DNA of 64,000 nucleotides from Nocardia concava NBRC 100430 (GTDB lineage Bacteria > Actinomycetota > Actinomycetes > Mycobacteriales > Mycobacteriaceae): positions 148,624 through 212,623 of the forward strand of contig NZ_BAFX01000124.1 of assembly GCF_000308815.1 (NCBI RefSeq). The letters are read 5' to 3'. Made by a program: the position numbers and the translations under genes. Every line of letters starts with the position of its first letter. Position 1 is the first letter of the stretch. The notes beneath the pieces are model-generated. The model saw only the letters and a list, made by a program, of their open reading frames with translations. It was not told where the DNA came from and made no database searches. Below, piece after piece: positions 15,522-23,274 of this stretch.

Positions 15522-16918
15522 GCGGTCCACTGTACGACTCGGCTCAGCGCATCCCCGGCCAACCGGACGGCCTTCGGCAGGTCCGCGGCCGGCAGGGCGG
15601 CATAACCGAGGGACAGACCGAAGGTGTGGCGGGGGCCGACGTGGTAGCGGGCCAGGGCGTCGAGGTGGACGCCGAGTTCACGGGCGGCGGCCACCGCGCG
15701 ATCCTCCTGCTCGGCCGAGGCGAGCGGGACGAACACGTGTGATCCGGCGTCGTCGCCGCGTACTTCCAGACCGCGGCCGCGCAGTTCCTCCACCACCAGG
15801 GCGCGGCGGTGCGGCATGTCGCGGCGCAGTCGGCGCAGGTGCCGGGCCAGGTCGCCGTGGCGGGCCAGTTCGGCCACCACCTGCTGACCTGCCGGGGCGG
15901 GACTGGTGCCGGTGAGTTCGCGATAGCCGAGCACGGCTTCGGTGACGGCGGGTTCGGCGACCAGCCAGCCGACGCCCAGGGTGGGGGTGAGGATCTTGCT
16001 GGTGGTACCCAGGTGCACGACGGCATCCGGGGCGAGGGTGGCCAGCAGGGGCAGCGGCGCGGTGTCGTAACGCAATTCGCCGTCGTAGTCGTCCTCGACC
16101 ACGAGTGCGCCGGTGCGGCGGGCGAATTCGATGAGGGCCACGCGGCGGGCGGCGGGCATGCGCGCGCCGAGCGGAAACTGGTGTGCGGGAGTGCAGTACA
16201 CCATGCGGGCGTCCTCGGGCAGCAGATCCACCCGCAGGCCCTCGGCGTCGACGGGCACCGGAACCAGCCGGGCGCCCGCCGCGCGGAAAGCACCGGCGGC
16301 ACGCTGATATCCGGGATCCTCGATGGCCACCACATCGCCGGGTCGCAGCAGGGCGGCGGCGAGTTCGCCTACGGCCGAACCGGTTCCGGCGGTGGCGAGC
16401 ACGGCGGTGCCACTGCCCGCGCCCAGCCCGCGATGGCGCAGCAGGTGTTCGGCGACGGCCTCGCGATACTCCGGCTCACCGCGGCGGTCCTTGCGTATCA
16501 AGGGCATTCGGTCCGAGGCGGCCCGCCAGGCGCGGCGCCACGCGGCGGTGTCGATGACCTCGATGGAGGGCGCGCCCGCGGCCAGATCCAGCAGTCCGGC
16601 CCGCGGATCGACGCGCTCGGGCCCGTCGGCGTGCGCGCTGGCCGGTGCGGGCGCGGCCGTCAGATAGGTGCCCGAGCCGTGGCGGCCGTCCAGCCAGCCC
16701 TCGGCGTGCAGCTGGTCGTAGGCGGCGGTGACCACGGTCCGGCTCACCCCGAGCCGGTTGGCCAGCTCCCGCGAGGACGGCAGCCGATCCCCGCCGCGCA
16801 GGGCCCCGGAGGTGGCGGCCCGCCGCAGCCCGTCCGCCACCTGCGCGGCCAGGGCCACGCCGCTGGCACGGTCGACGGTGAACGGCAGATCGTCGTCGAC
16901 CAGGTGATTTCCCCGCAA
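15518..16918 (-). CDS. MocR/PdxR-type GntR regulator with aminotransferase domain
   Basis: A 466-residue fusion. Residues about 12-80 are a GntR winged helix (LPSSRELANRLGVSRTVVTA), and the rest is a fold-type I aminotransferase with the PLP-binding lysine in LGTTSKIL and the phosphate-binding region TAGTGSAVGE. Such proteins often sense PLP and activate pyridoxine or amino-acid genes. Translation probably begins at TTG 16918, because AGGAGG lies 4 nt upstream. A 7-bp dyad at 16933-16951 lies just before the start. The co-transcribed DUF2630 protein is the only obvious partner; no pdxST genes are adjacent. Confidence 0.88.
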   Translation of the reverse strand: MRGNHLVDDDLPFTVDRASGVALAAQVADGLRRAATSGALRGGDRLPSSRELANRLGVSRTVVTAAYDQLHAEGWLDGRHGSGTYLTAAPAPASAHADGPERVDPRAGLLDLAAGAPSIEVIDTAAWRRAWRAASDRMPLIRKDRRGEPEYREAVAEHLLRHRGLGAGSGTAVLATAGTGSAVGELAAALLRPGDVVAIEDPGYQRAAGAFRAAGARLVPVPVDAEGLRVDLLPEDARMVYCTPAHQFPLGARMPAARRVALIEFARRTGALVVEDDYDGELRYDTAPLPLLATLAPDAVVHLGTTSKILTPTLGVGWLVAEPAVTEAVLGYRELTGTSPAPAGQQVVAELARHGDLARHLRRLRRDMPHRRALVVEELRGRGLEVRGDDAGSHVFVPLASAEQEDRAVAAARELGVHLDALARYHVGPRHTFGLSLGYAALPAADLPKAVRLAGDALSRVVQWTA

Positions 16919-16932
16919 GTGGCCTCCTGGTC

Positions 16933-16951
16933 AATCGACAACCGGTCGATT
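16933..16951. promoter_or_regulatory. dyad upstream of MocR gene
   Basis: AATCGAC-AACCG-GTCGATT is a perfect 7-bp inverted repeat 15 bp before the TTG start, overlapping the expected promoter/leader. It is a plausible autoregulatory site, although MocR proteins often use direct repeats. Confidence 0.4.
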
Positions 16952-17013
16952 CCAGCATGCCACTCAGCGCAGCAGTGCGACCTCCGGGTCGGTGGGCGGA
17001 TGTTCGAGCGGGG

Positions 17014-17709
17014 TCAACGATTTCCCCTGGAGGCCGAAGCGGCCGCGGACACGAGCGCATACAACACGAAACCCGTGGCGGCGCTGGTGATTGCGTAGAT
17101 CATCATGTGCCGCACGCAATCGTAGAGGCTGATCCGCGCCACCGGATCGGTTCGCGCTAGGAGACCGGCGAGTATCGCTACGACGCTGAGCGACAGCACA
17201 ACCCGGGCGCGGTGGGGGTCTGGGGCGACGGGCTGGGCACGGCGGTACCAGGCGATCAGATAGCCCGCGAGCAGCGCCATTCCGGCGATCGAGGAGACGT
17301 AGCCGATCACGTTGTAGACCCGGTGCGGTCCGATCACCGACTCCCGCAACACTTCCCAGTGCCGCACCGCGACGCCGTCGGTATGGGTGAAGGCATCCCA
17401 GACCAGGTGGGTGACCGCCCCGATCAGCAGCGCCGCCACGGCCCCCGGCACACTCGGCCGGGTGAGGGTGGCAGCCCTGCCCACCATGCCCTCGACGGGC
17501 CTGCGCAATACCCAGGCGATCGCCACCAGTACCCCGCCCAGCAGCACATCCACCGGCAACCCCGGCACCGAGTGCGTCAGCTCCCCGTCGATCCCGATCG
17601 GCAGGTAGTACGGCAGGTCCGGCGCGAGGCTCCCCGCGACCAACCCCGGAAACCACAGCACCCGCCGCAGCGGCAGCACGGCGGCCGGATGTGCGAGCGT
17701 GAACGGCAC
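17014..17709 (-). CDS. DUF4184 family membrane protein
   Basis: A 231-residue protein with about six hydrophobic segments. The N-terminus PFTLAHPAAVLPLRR, LVAGSLAPDLPYYLP and GAVTHLVWDAFTHTDG are the DUF4184 signatures; the conserved His/Asp residues resemble membrane-bound metal-dependent hydrolases. The GTG at 17709 is preferred over the ATG at 17766 because GGGGGAG lies 5 nt upstream and the family begins with PFTLAHP. It is divergent from the flavin split-barrel gene. Confidence 0.8.
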   Translation of the reverse strand: MPFTLAHPAAVLPLRRVLWFPGLVAGSLAPDLPYYLPIGIDGELTHSVPGLPVDVLLGGVLVAIAWVLRRPVEGMVGRAATLTRPSVPGAVAALLIGAVTHLVWDAFTHTDGVAVRHWEVLRESVIGPHRVYNVIGYVSSIAGMALLAGYLIAWYRRAQPVAPDPHRARVVLSLSVVAILAGLLARTDPVARISLYDCVRHMMIYAITSAATGFVLYALVSAAASASRGNR

Positions 17710-17787
17710 TTCTCCCCCAAAGTGGTCTTCGAATCCGACGCAGAATTGGCTATTCAGCAATGCCATTTCCCCCGCGAAACTGGTCTC

Positions 17788-18495
17788 ATGAGTGAGACAG
17801 CTTCGACTCGGACACCATCGTCTTCGACGCGGGCGCCTTTGTCACCCACCCTCCGCAGCAGCCTCACCCGGTCCAAGGAGCGGGGTCGCAGCGACCGCGC
17901 CGACCTGGACGCGGTGCTCGACGCCGGCATGCTCTGCCACCTCGGCGTCGTCCTGCACGGCACCCCCGTCGTCATCCCCACCATCTACGGCCGCGACGGC
18001 GACACCCTCTACCTGCACGGCTCCACCGGCTCCGGCAACCTGCGCGCGGCCATGACCGGCGACGTCTCGCTGACCGTCACCCACCTCGACGGCATCGTCT
18101 ACGCCCGCTCGGCCATGCACTTCTCGATGAACTACCGCTCGGCCGTCATCCACGCCCGCCCGGTCGAACTCACCGACCCCGACGAGCGCATGCACGCCCT
18201 GCGCGTCATCGTCGAACAGGCCGCCCCCGGCGCCTGGGACGCCGTCCGCTCCCCCAACAAGAAGGAAATGGCCGCCACCCTGGTCCTGGCCGTAGACCTC
18301 ACCGAGGCCTCGGTCAAGGTCCGCACCGGTGGCCCCCGCGACGACGCGGAAGACATTGCCGCGGGCGGAGTCTGGGCCGGAGTGCTGCCGATGCGCACGG
18401 TCTTCGACGCCCCCATCTCCTCCGACGACCTGGCCCCCGACATCGAGATCCCAGCTCACGTCCTCCAGAGGTGCACCACCCCAGTAACCGTGTAG
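17788..18495 (+). CDS. pyridoxamine 5'-phosphate oxidase-fold (flavin split-barrel) protein
   Basis: A 235-residue protein of the NimA/PNPOx-like flavin-reductase fold. It has an opening segment RSKERGRSDRADLDAVLDAG, then MLCHLGVVLHGTPVVIPTIY, GDTLYLHGSTGSGNLRAA and MNYRSAVIHARPVELTD. The family binds FMN or F420. The real substrate is unknown, and the C-terminal half resembles FMN-binding domain proteins of actinobacteria. It is monocistronic, with a near-perfect 24-bp hairpin directly after the stop. Confidence 0.85.
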   Translation: MSETASTRTPSSSTRAPLSPTLRSSLTRSKERGRSDRADLDAVLDAGMLCHLGVVLHGTPVVIPTIYGRDGDTLYLHGSTGSGNLRAAMTGDVSLTVTHLDGIVYARSAMHFSMNYRSAVIHARPVELTDPDERMHALRVIVEQAAPGAWDAVRSPNKKEMAATLVLAVDLTEASVKVRTGGPRDDAEDIAAGGVWAGVLPMRTVFDAPISSDDLAPDIEIPAHVLQRCTTPVTV

Positions 18496-18500
18496 CCGCC

Positions 18501-18554
18501 GAGAATGCACTGGCGCACAAAAATTCGGACATTTTTGTCCGTCAGTGCATTCTC
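18501..18554. terminator. bidirectional terminator, near-perfect 24-bp stem
   Basis: GAGAATGCACTG (18501-18512) pairs perfectly with CAGTGCATTCTC (18543-18554). Inside, ACAAAAAT pairs with ATTTTTGT, so 22 of 24 stem positions match around a loop of about 6 nt. It lies exactly between two convergent stops (18495 and 18558). The A- and T-tracts inside the stem are unusual for this GC-rich genome. Confidence 0.75.
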
Positions 18555-18557
18555 ACG

Positions 18558-19424
18558 CTATTTGAGGAGGCGGGACATGCGGCGGTCGGCGAGGATTTTG
18601 CCGGCCGTTTGGCAGGTGGGGCAGTACTGGAAGGACTTGTCGGCGAAGGAGACTTCGCGGACGGTGTCGCCGCAGACGGGGCAGGGGAGGCCGGTGCGGG
18701 CGTGGACCTGGAAGCCGGAACGCTTCTCGCCCTTCAGGCGGGCGGCGTCCTGGCCTACCGAGCGCTGGATGGCGTCGGAGAGGGTGGCGCGCATGGCCGA
18801 GTACAGGCGGGACAGCTCTTCCGGGTCCAGGGTGCGGGAGTTCGCGAACGGGGAAAGCTTTGCGGTGTGCAGGATTTCGTCGGAGTAGGCGTTGCCGATG
18901 CCGGCCAGCAGGGTCTGGTCGGTGAGGGCGTTCTTCACGCGCTGCGAGGTGCCGTGCAGGATCTCGGCGAATTCGGGTTCGCTCACCGCGAGCGCGTCGG
19001 GGCCCAGTCGCGCGATGCCGGGCACCGACAGCGGATCCTCGGTCACCCACACCGCCAGCCGCTTCTTGGTGCCCGCCTCGGTGAGATCGAAAGCGGGCGT
19101 GGCCCCTTCGGGGGTGAAGAAATGCACCCGCAGCGCCAGCGGCCCCTTCCCGGGCTTCGGCGGACTGGCTCCCGGCTCGTCGATCCACCGCAGCCAGCCG
19201 CCCCGCGACAGGTGCGTGATCAACCACAGCCCGCCGCAATCCATCCCGAGATGCTTCCCCCAGTGACCGACCCCGGTCACGTCACGCCCCTGCAGCGCGG
19301 TCGCCGGCGGATCGAAGGTCTTCAGCACACTCAGCGCGGCGACATCGACCCGTCCCACGACCGCACCCACCGCATGCTCGGCCAGAAACTGCTCGAGCGC
19401 CACGATCTCCGGTAATTCGGGCAC
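18558..19424 (-). CDS. Fpg/Nei-family DNA glycosylase
   Basis: A 288-residue base-excision repair glycosylase/AP lyase. The MPELPE N-terminus supplies the catalytic Pro and Glu. GHWGKHLG carries the beta-loop lysine, LTDQTLLAGIGNAYSDEILH is the helix-two-turn-helix, and a C-terminal zinc finger is formed by CPVC and CPTC around residues 249-274. The insertion PGASPPKPGKGPLALRVHFF and the sequence around the finger are closer to actinobacterial Nei/Fpg paralogues than to MutM, so lesion preference is uncertain. It is convergent with the flavin split-barrel gene. Confidence 0.9.
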   Translation of the reverse strand: MPELPEIVALEQFLAEHAVGAVVGRVDVAALSVLKTFDPPATALQGRDVTGVGHWGKHLGMDCGGLWLITHLSRGGWLRWIDEPGASPPKPGKGPLALRVHFFTPEGATPAFDLTEAGTKKRLAVWVTEDPLSVPGIARLGPDALAVSEPEFAEILHGTSQRVKNALTDQTLLAGIGNAYSDEILHTAKLSPFANSRTLDPEELSRLYSAMRATLSDAIQRSVGQDAARLKGEKRSGFQVHARTGLPCPVCGDTVREVSFADKSFQYCPTCQTAGKILADRRMSRLLK

Positions 19425-19477
19425 TCCCGCAGCCTACCGACCAGGACCGACACTGTCCTTCCACTGATCGGGGCGAG

Positions 19478-20140
19478 TCAGACGCCACCCTCGGGGCCGG
19501 ATTTGGTGTAGGTGCCGTGGAATACCGTCTGTGCGCGGGGGCGGCGGCCGGGGTGCTCACGGCGTTCGGCGGGGTAGCCGACCGAGACGAGCAGTGCGAT
19601 GGCCAGATCGTCCCGATCCTCGATCCCGATCACCTTCTTGACCTTCGCCTCGTCCCACCCGTTCATCGGCGAGGTGGCCAGGCCCAGTTCGGTGGCGGCC
19701 AGCATGACATAGGTCGCCGCGATCATGGCGTCCTTGACCGCGTATTCGCGCAGCAGCTCCCGCTCGGCCAGGCCCTGCTGGAATTCGGTGGAAGCGGCCG
19801 CGAATCCGGCGATGAACTCCTCACTCCAGGCGCGGTTATCCCGCGCCAGGTCGAAGATGTCGGTGCGGTCGCCGCGCCACGCCTGCGGTTCGGCGACGAA
19901 CACCAGCATGACCGGAGCCTCCTGCGGCTGCGGCTGCCCGCCGGTGGCCCAGGTCAGTCCCTCGCACCCGGCGGGGTCGGTGACCACGACCACGGATCGG
20001 TCCTGCAAGTTCCAGCTCGAAGGGGCTTCCATGGCCAGCTCCACCAGGGTTTCGAGGGCCTCGGCCGGGACCGGATCGGGGCGGTAGTGGCGGACGGTGC
20101 GGCGGGTGCGGATCGCGTCGGCGACGCTCAGCTGTGTCAT
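19478..20140 (-). CDS. nitroreductase-family flavoprotein
   Basis: A 220-residue FMN-dependent nitroreductase-fold protein. It starts with IRTRRTVRHYRPDPVPAEAL (phosphate-binding RTRRTVR), continues with MEAPSSWNLQDRSVVVV, and ends with LLVSVGYPAERREHPGRRPR. Enzymes of this group reduce nitro compounds, quinones or enones with NAD(P)H. It is divergent from the HxlR regulator, which very probably controls it. A palindrome sits between the two starts. Confidence 0.88.
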   Translation of the reverse strand: MTQLSVADAIRTRRTVRHYRPDPVPAEALETLVELAMEAPSSWNLQDRSVVVVTDPAGCEGLTWATGGQPQPQEAPVMLVFVAEPQAWRGDRTDIFDLARDNRAWSEEFIAGFAAASTEFQQGLAERELLREYAVKDAMIAATYVMLAATELGLATSPMNGWDEAKVKKVIGIEDRDDLAIALLVSVGYPAERREHPGRRPRAQTVFHGTYTKSGPEGGV

Positions 20141-20180
20141 GTCACTAACTATCAGAGAGTGGCGCTCGATCGGGAAGTAG

Positions 20181-20194
20181 GCACTAATTAGTGC
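20181..20194. promoter_or_regulatory. HxlR operator candidate
   Basis: GCACTAATTAGTGC is a perfect 14-bp palindrome 16 bp upstream of the hxlR-type start and 41 bp from the nitroreductase start. A degenerate related site with CACTAACT begins at about 20142. The arrangement fits a regulator controlling both divergent genes. Confidence 0.6.
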
Positions 20195-20209
20195 GCTACT
20201 CTCGAAAAG

Positions 20210-20584
20210 GTGACAACCGTCGAATCCTCAGGCCTTGCCGCCGACTGCTACTCGGCCAAATGCCCCACCCGGCAGGTCCTCGACCACATCGCGGGCAAAT
20301 GGACTGTCCTGGTGATCGATTCGCTGATGCAGCAGGGCACCATGCGCTACACCGACCTGTCCCGCCGCATCGGCGGCGTCTCCCAGAAGATGCTCACCCA
20401 AACCCTGCGCAGCCTGGAATCCGACGGATTCCTCACCCGCACAGTCCATCCCACCATCCCCCCGCGCGTGGAATACGAACTCACCCCGCTGGGCCGCAGC
20501 CTCGCCGAACCCATCGCCGCCCTGCGCGAATGGACCGAGACCCACATCAACGAGATAGAGCGCGCCCGCGCGGCCCGCGACTGA
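20210..20584 (+). CDS. HxlR-family winged-helix regulator
   Basis: A 124-residue DUF24/HxlR protein: CPTRQVLDHIAGKWTVLVID, MRYTDLSRRIGGVSQKMLTQ, TLRSLESDGFLTRTVHPTIP and RVEYELTPLGRSL are the family blocks. The N-terminal Cys pair (Cys14 and Cys19, in ADCYSAKCPTR) could be redox- or electrophile-sensing, as in related quinone-sensing regulators. The start is GTG 20210. Divergent arrangement with the nitroreductase implies quinone/nitro stress control of that enzyme. Confidence 0.9.
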   Translation: MTTVESSGLAADCYSAKCPTRQVLDHIAGKWTVLVIDSLMQQGTMRYTDLSRRIGGVSQKMLTQTLRSLESDGFLTRTVHPTIPPRVEYELTPLGRSLAEPIAALREWTETHINEIERARAARD

Positions 20585-20597
20585 TCCGCAAGCGCGC

Positions 20598-21440
20598 TCA
20601 GTCGGATTCGACGGTGCCGGTTTCCATGGAATCGGACAGGTCGTGCGTCTCGACATACTCCGCGACCTCATCCAAATCCACGGAGCGGCGGAGCAAGTAG
20701 ATGTCCATGATCCAGCCTTTGGCCTGGCGCAAGGCGGCGCGGCGGTGGACGATGTCGTCTTCGACCTTGCGGAGGGGGCCTTCGATGATGAGTTCGTCCG
20801 GCATGCCTACGTAGGCGCCCCACCAGATGTGGATGTCGTCGCCAGGGAGTTGGGTGAAGGAGCAGTCGCCGTCGAGCATCACGAGTGTCGACTGCCCGTC
20901 GGCCAAACCCTCTTCGCGGAGTTTGCGGCCGGTGGTGATGTGGACGGGTTCGCCGATTTCGTGCAGGACGATGCGGTGGGCGGCGGCCAGGGATTGGACG
21001 CTGGTGATGCCGGGGATCACCTCGTAGTCGAAGGTGATGCGGCCGCGTTCGAGGACGCGCTCGACGATGCGGAGGGTGCTGTCGTAGAGGGACGGGTCGC
21101 CCCAGACGAGAATGGCGCCCACGCCGTCGGTTTCGGCGAAGGCCCGTTCGAGGAGTTCGGCGCGCGCCTCGTGCCAGTCCGAGACCGCGCCCTGGTAGGC
21201 GGCGTCGGCGCGGCTGGCGGGGACGGTGCGATCGCGGGGCGGGTCGGCGATTTCCACGACCGTGTGCGGCTGGTCGGCGTGCTCGGCCAGGATGGTGGCG
21301 CGCACGTCCACCAGTTCCTGCTTCTCGGCGCCCTTGCCGATGACGAAGAACACGTTTGCCCGGCGCATCGCCTTGATGGCCTGCACCGTCACCTGGTCCG
21401 GGTCCCCCGCCCCGATTCCGATCACATACAACTTCCGCAC
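20598..21440 (-). CDS. cobF: precorrin-6A synthase (deacetylating)
   Basis: A 280-residue SAM-dependent tetrapyrrole methylase of the CobF type. It methylates C-1 of precorrin-5 with loss of acetate in the aerobic cobalamin pathway. The N-terminal LYVIGIGAGDPDQVTVQAIK, ILVWGDPSLYDSTLRI and VIPGITSVQSLAAAHRIVL segments are diagnostic. No other cob genes are adjacent, so the pathway is dispersed. It is divergent from thyA. Confidence 0.93.
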   Translation of the reverse strand: MRKLYVIGIGAGDPDQVTVQAIKAMRRANVFFVIGKGAEKQELVDVRATILAEHADQPHTVVEIADPPRDRTVPASRADAAYQGAVSDWHEARAELLERAFAETDGVGAILVWGDPSLYDSTLRIVERVLERGRITFDYEVIPGITSVQSLAAAHRIVLHEIGEPVHITTGRKLREEGLADGQSTLVMLDGDCSFTQLPGDDIHIWWGAYVGMPDELIIEGPLRKVEDDIVHRRAALRQAKGWIMDIYLLRRSVDLDEVAEYVETHDLSDSMETGTVESD

Positions 21441-21460
21441 GGTGCGTAAGCTTGCCAGGC

Positions 21461-22267
21461 GTGGAGAGCGCCCGAGATACCCAGTACGAGGACCTGCTCC
21501 GACTGGTCCTGGAGTCCGGCACCCCCAAGGCGGATCGGACCGGAACCGGCACCCGCAGCATCTTCGGACATCAGCTGCGCTACGACCTGTCCCAGGGCTT
21601 TCCGCTGATCACCACCAAGAAGGTGCATCTCAAGTCGATCGTCTACGAGTTGCTGTGGTTCCTGCGCGGCGATTCGAACGTGAAGTGGCTGCAGGAGAAC
21701 GGCGTCACCATCTGGGACGAATGGGCCGACCGCAATGGCGAATTGGGTCCGGTCTACGGCGTGCAGTGGCGGTCCTGGCCCACCCCGGACGGCACCCACA
21801 TCGATCAGATCTCGCAGGTGTTGCAGACGCTGCGCACCGATCCGGATTCGCGCCGCATGATCGTCTCGGCGTGGAATGTCGCGGAGCTGGACAAGATGGC
21901 GCTGGCCCCCTGCCACGCCTTCTTCCAGTTCTATGTCGCCGACGGCAAGCTGTCGTGCCAGCTGTATCAGCGCAGCGCCGACCTGTTCCTGGGCGTGCCG
22001 TTCAATATCGCCAGCTACGCGCTGCTCACCCAGATGGTCGCCCAGCAGACCGAACTGCTGCCCGGCGAGTTCATCTGGACCGGCGGCGACGTGCACATCT
22101 ACGACAATCACGTGGATCAGGTGCGCGAGCAGCTGACCCGCGAGCCCTACCCGTTCCCGCAGCTGCACCTGCGGCCCGCGCCGTCGCTGTTCGACTACGA
22201 ATACGAGGACGTGGAAATCCAGGGGTACCAGCATCATCCGGCCATCAAGGCCCCGGTGGCCGTGTGA
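21461..22267 (+). CDS. thyA: thymidylate synthase
   Basis: A 268-residue ThyA that converts dUMP to dTMP using methylenetetrahydrofolate. The catalytic cysteine is in LAPCHAFFQFYV. The phosphate-binding SRRMIVSAWN and the FNIASYALLTQM folate region are intact, and the end (HHPAIKAPVAV) is the conserved C-terminus. GTG 21461 is preferred to a TTG at 21452. Its stop overlaps the folA start (GTGA at 22264-22267), the common thyA-folA operon. Confidence 0.95.
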   Translation: MESARDTQYEDLLRLVLESGTPKADRTGTGTRSIFGHQLRYDLSQGFPLITTKKVHLKSIVYELLWFLRGDSNVKWLQENGVTIWDEWADRNGELGPVYGVQWRSWPTPDGTHIDQISQVLQTLRTDPDSRRMIVSAWNVAELDKMALAPCHAFFQFYVADGKLSCQLYQRSADLFLGVPFNIASYALLTQMVAQQTELLPGEFIWTGGDVHIYDNHVDQVREQLTREPYPFPQLHLRPAPSLFDYEYEDVEIQGYQHHPAIKAPVAV

Positions 22268-22749
22268 GCCGGTCGATCAGCCTGATCTGGGCGCAGACTC
22301 CGAAGGGAATCATCGGGCGGGACAACGCGATTCCGTGGCGCGTGCCCGAGGACATGGCGCATTTCAAAGACGTCACCTGGGGGCATCCGGTGGTGATGGG
22401 TCGTAAGACCTGGGACTCGCTGCCCGCGCGCTTCCGCCCCTTGGAAGGTCGCCGCAATATCGTCGTGACCCGGCAAGCCGACTGGTCGGCCGAGGGCGCG
22501 GAGCGGGCAGGCTCGCTGGCCGAAGCCTTGGAGCTGGCGGGCGACGGATCGGTCTGGATCGCGGGCGGCGGCGAGATCTACCGTGCCGCACTGCCTTTCG
22601 CGACGGAACTGATGGTCACCGAGGTGGACGCCGACGTGGACGGCGACACGCTGGCGCCTGTGATCGATCCGGAATGGCAGGCCGAGGAGTCCCCTTGGCA
22701 GGAGTCCTCGAAGGGCCTCCGCTATCGCTTCCGCCGTTATACGCGGTAA
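22264..22749 (+). CDS. folA: dihydrofolate reductase
   Basis: A 161-residue DHFR that regenerates tetrahydrofolate consumed by the upstream ThyA. It shows SLIWAQTPKGIIGRDNAIPW, the catalytic Asp in WRVPEDMAHF, the NADPH-binding VVMGRKTWDSLP, and GGGEIYRAALP. The GTG start overlaps the thyA stop, so translation is coupled. Length is normal for actinobacterial DHFR. Confidence 0.95.
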   Translation: MSRSISLIWAQTPKGIIGRDNAIPWRVPEDMAHFKDVTWGHPVVMGRKTWDSLPARFRPLEGRRNIVVTRQADWSAEGAERAGSLAEALELAGDGSVWIAGGGEIYRAALPFATELMVTEVDADVDGDTLAPVIDPEWQAEESPWQESSKGLRYRFRRYTR

Positions 22750-22832
22750 GTCCGATAACGCGGGTATTCCACGTCCGGCAATTCCCGCACACACGCCTCG
22801 AAACCGCCGATCGGTCCGGTCGCGTCCGGCAT
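22737..22832 (-). CDS. possible 31-residue antisense small protein
   Basis: The minus strand between folA and the cupin gene has an ATG-to-TAA frame of 31 codons, reading MPDATGPIGGFEACVRELPD and ending with YPRYRTYRV. It overlaps the folA stop by 13 bp. The amphipathic helix-plus-aromatic tail looks coding-like. The only Shine-Dalgarno-like match (GGAG) is 11 nt away, which is long. I do not recognise it, and it could be chance. Confidence 0.2.
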   Translation of the reverse strand: MPDATGPIGGFEACVRELPDVEYPRYRTYRV

Positions 22833-22862
22833 ACTCAGCGATACTCCGGCGAAAGGCAGTCC

Positions 22863-23189
22863 ATGGACAAGAAATCGCTGACCGCGGTCGCTCGCCAGCA
22901 GCTGAAGCTGGCGTCCACCGCCTCGAGCGGACGCAGTTCGGTGACCATCTACGGCGGCCACACCCACAGCCTGCGCCAGACGGTGATCGCCATGACGGCC
23001 GGACAGAGCCTGGCCGAGCACGAGAATCCGGGCGAAGCGACCCTCGTGGTTCTGAGCGGGGTGCTGACCTTGATCAGCGGCACCAATGAGTGGAAGGGTT
23101 CGGCGGGCGATCTGATCGTGATCCCCAACGCCCGCCACAGCGTGAAAGCCATCGATGACGTGGCATTTCTGCTGACCGTCGCCAAGTAG
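22863..23189 (+). CDS. small cupin-domain protein
   Basis: A 108-residue single-domain cupin: LAEHENPGEATLVVLSGVLT, then GDLIVIPNARHSVKAIDDVA. Metal-ligand positions of motif 1 are partly present (His, Glu), and motif 2 keeps a His. Such proteins include metal-dependent sugar or small-molecule binding proteins; no substrate can be inferred. An AAAGGCAG ribosome binding site precedes the ATG. The flanking genes folA and the DyP peroxidase give no shared pathway. Confidence 0.8.
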   Translation: MDKKSLTAVARQQLKLASTASSGRSSVTIYGGHTHSLRQTVIAMTAGQSLAEHENPGEATLVVLSGVLTLISGTNEWKGSAGDLIVIPNARHSVKAIDDVAFLLTVAK

Positions 23190-23274
23190 TGCGGTAGCCA
23201 CCGGGCCGCCGGGCGAGCCGACACGGGCCCACCGGGCGAATCCGCTGTCGGAGCCTGGGCCTAGGCTGGTGATC

